From NCBI GenBank assembly GCA_934378195.1, contig CAKRPO010000071.1:1-8798 (forward strand): DNA of 8,798 nt, in the 5' to 3' direction. The notes under the pieces were generated by a model that did no database searches, was not told the origin of the DNA, and saw only the letters and a program-made list of their open reading frames with translations. Position numbers and translations under genes: made by a program. Numbering within the stretch: position 1 is the first letter of the stretch; each line of letters starts with the position of its first letter. This DNA is from an uncultured Blautia sp. GTDB lineage: Bacteria > Bacillota > Clostridia > Lachnospirales > Lachnospiraceae. Positions 7,486 through 8,798 of the stretch are shown in pieces.

Positions 7486-7514
7486 TTTACTTAAAAGTAT
7501 TTTCGTGTTAAAAT
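7486..7514 (+). promoter_or_regulatory. Sigma-A promoter of the RNase P RNA gene
   Basis: TTTACT (7486-7491) and TAAAAT (7509-7514) are separated by exactly 17 bp, and TG at 7506-7507 gives an extended -10 (TGTTAAAAT). The -10 matches the consensus at 5 of 6 positions, the -35 at 4 of 6. The predicted start, about 7 bp downstream near 7520-7523, coincides with the 5' end of the RNase P RNA P1 helix. A dyad, GTGTTA-AAA-TAACAC (7505-7519), is centred on the -10 and could be an operator or chance. Confidence 0.8.
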
Positions 7515-7522
7515 AACACCCG

Positions 7523-7873
7523 TGCGAGCAGGCCAGGTGATCGCGGCTGTACAGACGAAAGGGTACAGACGAGGAAAGTCCGGGCTTCATAGGGCAGGAT
7601 GCCGGATAACGTCCGGTGGAGGTGACTCCCAGACCAGTGCAACAGAAATAAACCGCCTTCCTTGGGAAGGTAAGGGTGGAAAGGCAGTGTAAGAGACTAC
7701 CGCCGATCTGGTAACAGAGCGGGCACATGTAAACTCCATTCGAAGCAAGACCGAAACGAAAGCGATACGGCTGCCCGTCGTGCTTTCAGGTGGGTCGCTT
7801 GAGCCAGCTGGCAACGGTTGGCCTAGACAGATGATCACTCAACGACATAACCCGGCTTATCGGTCTGCTTGCA
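7523..7873 (+). ncRNA. rnpB: RNase P RNA, bacterial type A
   Basis: The catalytic RNA of ribonuclease P, which removes 5' leaders from pre-tRNAs together with the RnpA protein. Ends are set by a 12-bp P1 helix, 7523-7534 paired with 7862-7873. The P3 hairpin is 7547-7552/7563-7568. Universally conserved segments appear in the right order: CR-I GAGGAAAGTCC (7571-7581), AACAGAAATAAACCGCC (about 7640-7656), GGTAAGGGTGGAAAGG, GTAAGAGACTACCG, TGGTAACAGAG, TGTAAACTCC, CTTGAGCC, GGCCTAGACAGATGATC (about 7820-7836), and CR-V ACATAACCCGGCTTAT (7845-7860), which forms P4 with CR-I. The L15 GGT (about 7789-7791) should pair with the tRNA 3' CCA. The arrangement fits the ancestral type A rather than the Bacillus type B fold. 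CR-V has T where many bacteria have G (ACAGAA). The gene lies 55 nt after the kinase stop with no terminator between. Confidence 0.97.
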
Positions 7874-7874
7874 T

Positions 7875-7930
7875 AAAAAGGATGTGTTGCAGTAACGATT
7901 TAAAAATCGTTACTGCAACCCTTTTATTTT
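7875..7930 (+). terminator. Intrinsic terminator of the RNase P RNA gene
   Basis: A perfect 15-bp stem pairs GTTGCAGTAACGATT (7886-7900) with 7905-7919 around the loop TAAA, followed by CCTTTTATTTTT. The preceding AAAAGG (7876-7881) can also pair with CCTTTT (7920-7925) across a 4-nt bulge. It begins about 12 nt after the mature 3' end of the RNase P RNA, as expected for trimming of a short trailer. Confidence 0.88.
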
Positions 7931-7935
7931 TACAC

Positions 7936-7974
7936 TAAGAGCCCGACTTTTCGAAGCCGGGCTCTTAAATTTTT
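7936..7974 (+). terminator. Second intrinsic terminator in tandem
   Basis: A 10-bp stem, TAAGAGCCCG (7936-7945), pairs with 7958-7967. After one A-C mismatch, three more pairs close on a TTCG loop (7950-7953). The hairpin is GC-rich and is followed by AATTTTT (7968-7974). It may act as a back-up for the terminator before it. The As and Ts on both flanks could also let it work on the minus strand. Confidence 0.75.
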
Positions 7975-7975
7975 C

Positions 7976-8017
7976 AAAAAAAGTGCTGCCGCACTAATTT
8001 TCATTTAGTGCGACAGC
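7976..8017 (-). terminator. Third hairpin, terminator-like mainly on the minus strand
   Basis: GCTGCCGCACTAA (7985-7997) pairs with TTAGTGCGACAGC (8005-8017) at 12 of 13 positions (one C-A mismatch at 7989/8013) around a 7-nt loop. On the minus strand the hairpin is followed, after two bases, by seven Ts (complement of 7976-7982). On the plus strand it is followed only by CCCTTTC. No minus-strand gene lies to the right within the window, so its role there is unclear. It could be a bidirectional element or a dispersed palindromic repeat. Confidence 0.55.
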
Positions 8018-8087
8018 CCCTTTCATAAAAAGATCGCCAGAGTGCAGTCTGTATGGTATGTGCAGCAATCGGAAAGAGGAATAAAAT

Positions 8088-8369
8088 ATGAATTATATGC
8101 GGATCACGAAAGAAAATATTGACAAAGAGCATATTTGCTGTGCCATGTCAGGTAAGCAGAGCATTGCCAAGAAAGAATGGATGAAGCAGCGCTTTGAGGA
8201 AGATCTTGTTTTCTACCGTAGCGAAAGAGAGTGGCAAATGCTTTATCGAATATATATCGGCCGAAAACGTGAATTTCTTGCTGATCCGAGAGATATTATC
8301 GATAAAGCAGGAGCAGATATGAAAGTCTTCGAACATTTCAATTACTGTCTTGCGGCCAGGAAGAATTAA
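8088..8369 (+). pseudogene. Decayed GNAT/YoaP-type acetyltransferase remnant (93-codon ORF)
   Basis: The ORF opens with MNYMRITKENIDKEHICCAMSG and continues to KKEWMKQRFEEDLVFYRSE. From memory this resembles the N terminus of a GNAT acetyltransferase family that carries a YoaP domain and is about 250 residues long. At codon 47 the frame departs from the family; the +1 frame from 8227 reads ESGKCFIEYISAEN, the expected continuation. At 8259 the original frame again gives family-like sequence (GRKREFLADP), which normally lies about 60 or more residues further on. I infer one single-base insertion (near the AAA at 8224-8226) and one internal deletion that removed the acetyl-CoA-binding core. The last 26 residues (ending FNYCLAARKN) I do not recognise. 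A good ribosome-binding site (AAAGAGGA, 8073-8080, 7 nt from the ATG) survives, so a 93-residue peptide could still be made, but it would not be an active acetyltransferase. Confidence 0.6.
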
Positions 8370-8382
8370 GGCATACCTGTAC

Positions 8383-8388
8383 TATAAT
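8383..8388 (+). promoter_or_regulatory. Possible -10 box for the second GNAT gene
   Basis: A perfect TATAAT lies in the 53-nt gap between the remnant and the next gene, 40 nt before that gene's ATG and upstream of its Shine-Dalgarno. No acceptable -35 element is seen 16-18 bp upstream, and there is no TGn extension, so this is only a candidate. Confidence 0.3.
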
Positions 8389-8422
8389 GTGTTGGCAGTT
8401 TTTTTAGAAGAGGAACTTTATT

Positions 8423-8798
8423 ATGAATATAAAATATGCAACGAATGAAGATATTGCGGAAATTGCAGCAGTTGAGGCAGAATGCTTTCCGCCTGCGGAA
8501 GCAGCAACAGAAAAGGAATTTGTTGAAAGAGTTAAGTATTATGGAAATCACTTTTGGCTAATGTATGAAGCTGAAAAGCTGATTGCATTTGTGGATGGAT
8601 TTGTAACAGATGAATCGGATTTAACAGATGAAATGTATAAGAATGCAGCTATGCATGACGAAAATGGTGCGTGGCAGATGATTTTCGGTGTAAATACTTT
8701 GCCCGATTATCGTAAACATGGATATGCCGGAAAATTGATATGTCGTGCTATTGACGAAGCAAGGCAGCAGGGACGTAAGGGACTTGTACTGACGTGTA
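8423..8798 (+). CDS. GNAT-family N-acetyltransferase, 3' end cut by the window
   Basis: The first 125 residues of a GNAT acetyltransferase, which transfers acetyl from acetyl-CoA to an amine on a small molecule or protein. The N terminus (MNIKYATNEDIAEIAAVEAECFPPAEAATEKEF) and the motif-A region FGVNTLPDYRKHGYAGKLICRAI (88-110), holding the acetyl-CoA pyrophosphate-binding loop around residues 97-103, followed by DEARQQGRKGLVLTC, match the arylalkylamine-acetyltransferase-like branch of the superfamily. The substrate cannot be told from sequence. ATG 8423 is supported by GAAGAGGA (8407-8414), 8 nt upstream. The reading frame is open to the window edge; only the last strand and helix should be missing. 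It follows the decayed acetyltransferase by 53 nt on the same strand, but the two N termini are not alike, so this is not a simple tandem duplication. Confidence 0.85.
   Translation, partial: MNIKYATNEDIAEIAAVEAECFPPAEAATEKEFVERVKYYGNHFWLMYEAEKLIAFVDGFVTDESDLTDEMYKNAAMHDENGAWQMIFGVNTLPDYRKHGYAGKLICRAIDEARQQGRKGLVLTC

Noticed and set aside
7549..7572. Direct repeat GTACAGACGA (two copies 14 bp apart)
   Set aside because: It falls inside the RNase P RNA, where the two copies contribute to the P3 hairpin and to the start of CR-I; no separate element is needed to explain it.
1..8798. CRISPR array, insertion sequence, phage or defence genes
   Set aside because: No repeat-spacer pattern, transposase, integrase or recognisable defence domain was found on either strand; nearly all of the window is filled by conserved housekeeping genes.

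Overview
The window looks like a piece of a low- to mid-GC Clostridia chromosome, most likely a Lachnospiraceae-type gut anaerobe. That placement is an inference from the gene order dgt-dnaG-rpoD-trmK-nif3, from protein features (clostridial-type SigA, short Nif3, TGS/ThrRS-like uridine kinase fusion), from a tRNA without an encoded CCA, and from a sigma-H-like promoter that suggests a sporulating ancestry. No species is claimed.

Layout: (1) positions 1-106 hold the 3' part of a tRNA-Leu(UAA) gene and its intrinsic terminator. (2) Positions 107-270 are a non-coding control region with an excellent match to a sigma-H promoter (199-227) and one perfect plus one near Spo0A box upstream of it. 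(3) Positions 271-7467 are a tight, all-plus-strand block: HD-domain dNTPase (dgt), DNA primase (dnaG), the housekeeping sigma factor (rpoD/sigA), tRNA m1A22 methyltransferase (trmK), a Nif3-family metal-binding protein, and a nucleoside/uridine kinase with ThrRS-like N-terminal domains. The first five genes are separated by 39 nt or less, or overlap. (4) Positions 7486-7873 carry the RNase P RNA gene with its own promoter; no terminator is visible between the kinase and this gene. (5) Positions 7874-8087 hold three successive hairpins, at least two of which look like intrinsic terminators. (6) Positions 8088-8798 are an accessory-looking tail: a small ORF that appears to be the decayed remnant of a GNAT/YoaP-type acetyltransferase, then a second GNAT acetyltransferase cut by the window end.

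The block links nucleotide pool control (dgt), priming of replication (dnaG), global transcription (rpoD) and RNA metabolism (trmK, rnpB). It resembles the macromolecular synthesis operon, but with dgt in front. The most interesting signals are regulatory: the sigma-H/Spo0A-like control region in front of the operon that encodes the vegetative sigma factor, and a hairpin inside trmK that would bring a distant strong Shine-Dalgarno sequence next to the nif3 start codon. I found no sign of a new defence, mobile or biosynthetic system. Most of the window is conserved housekeeping sequence.
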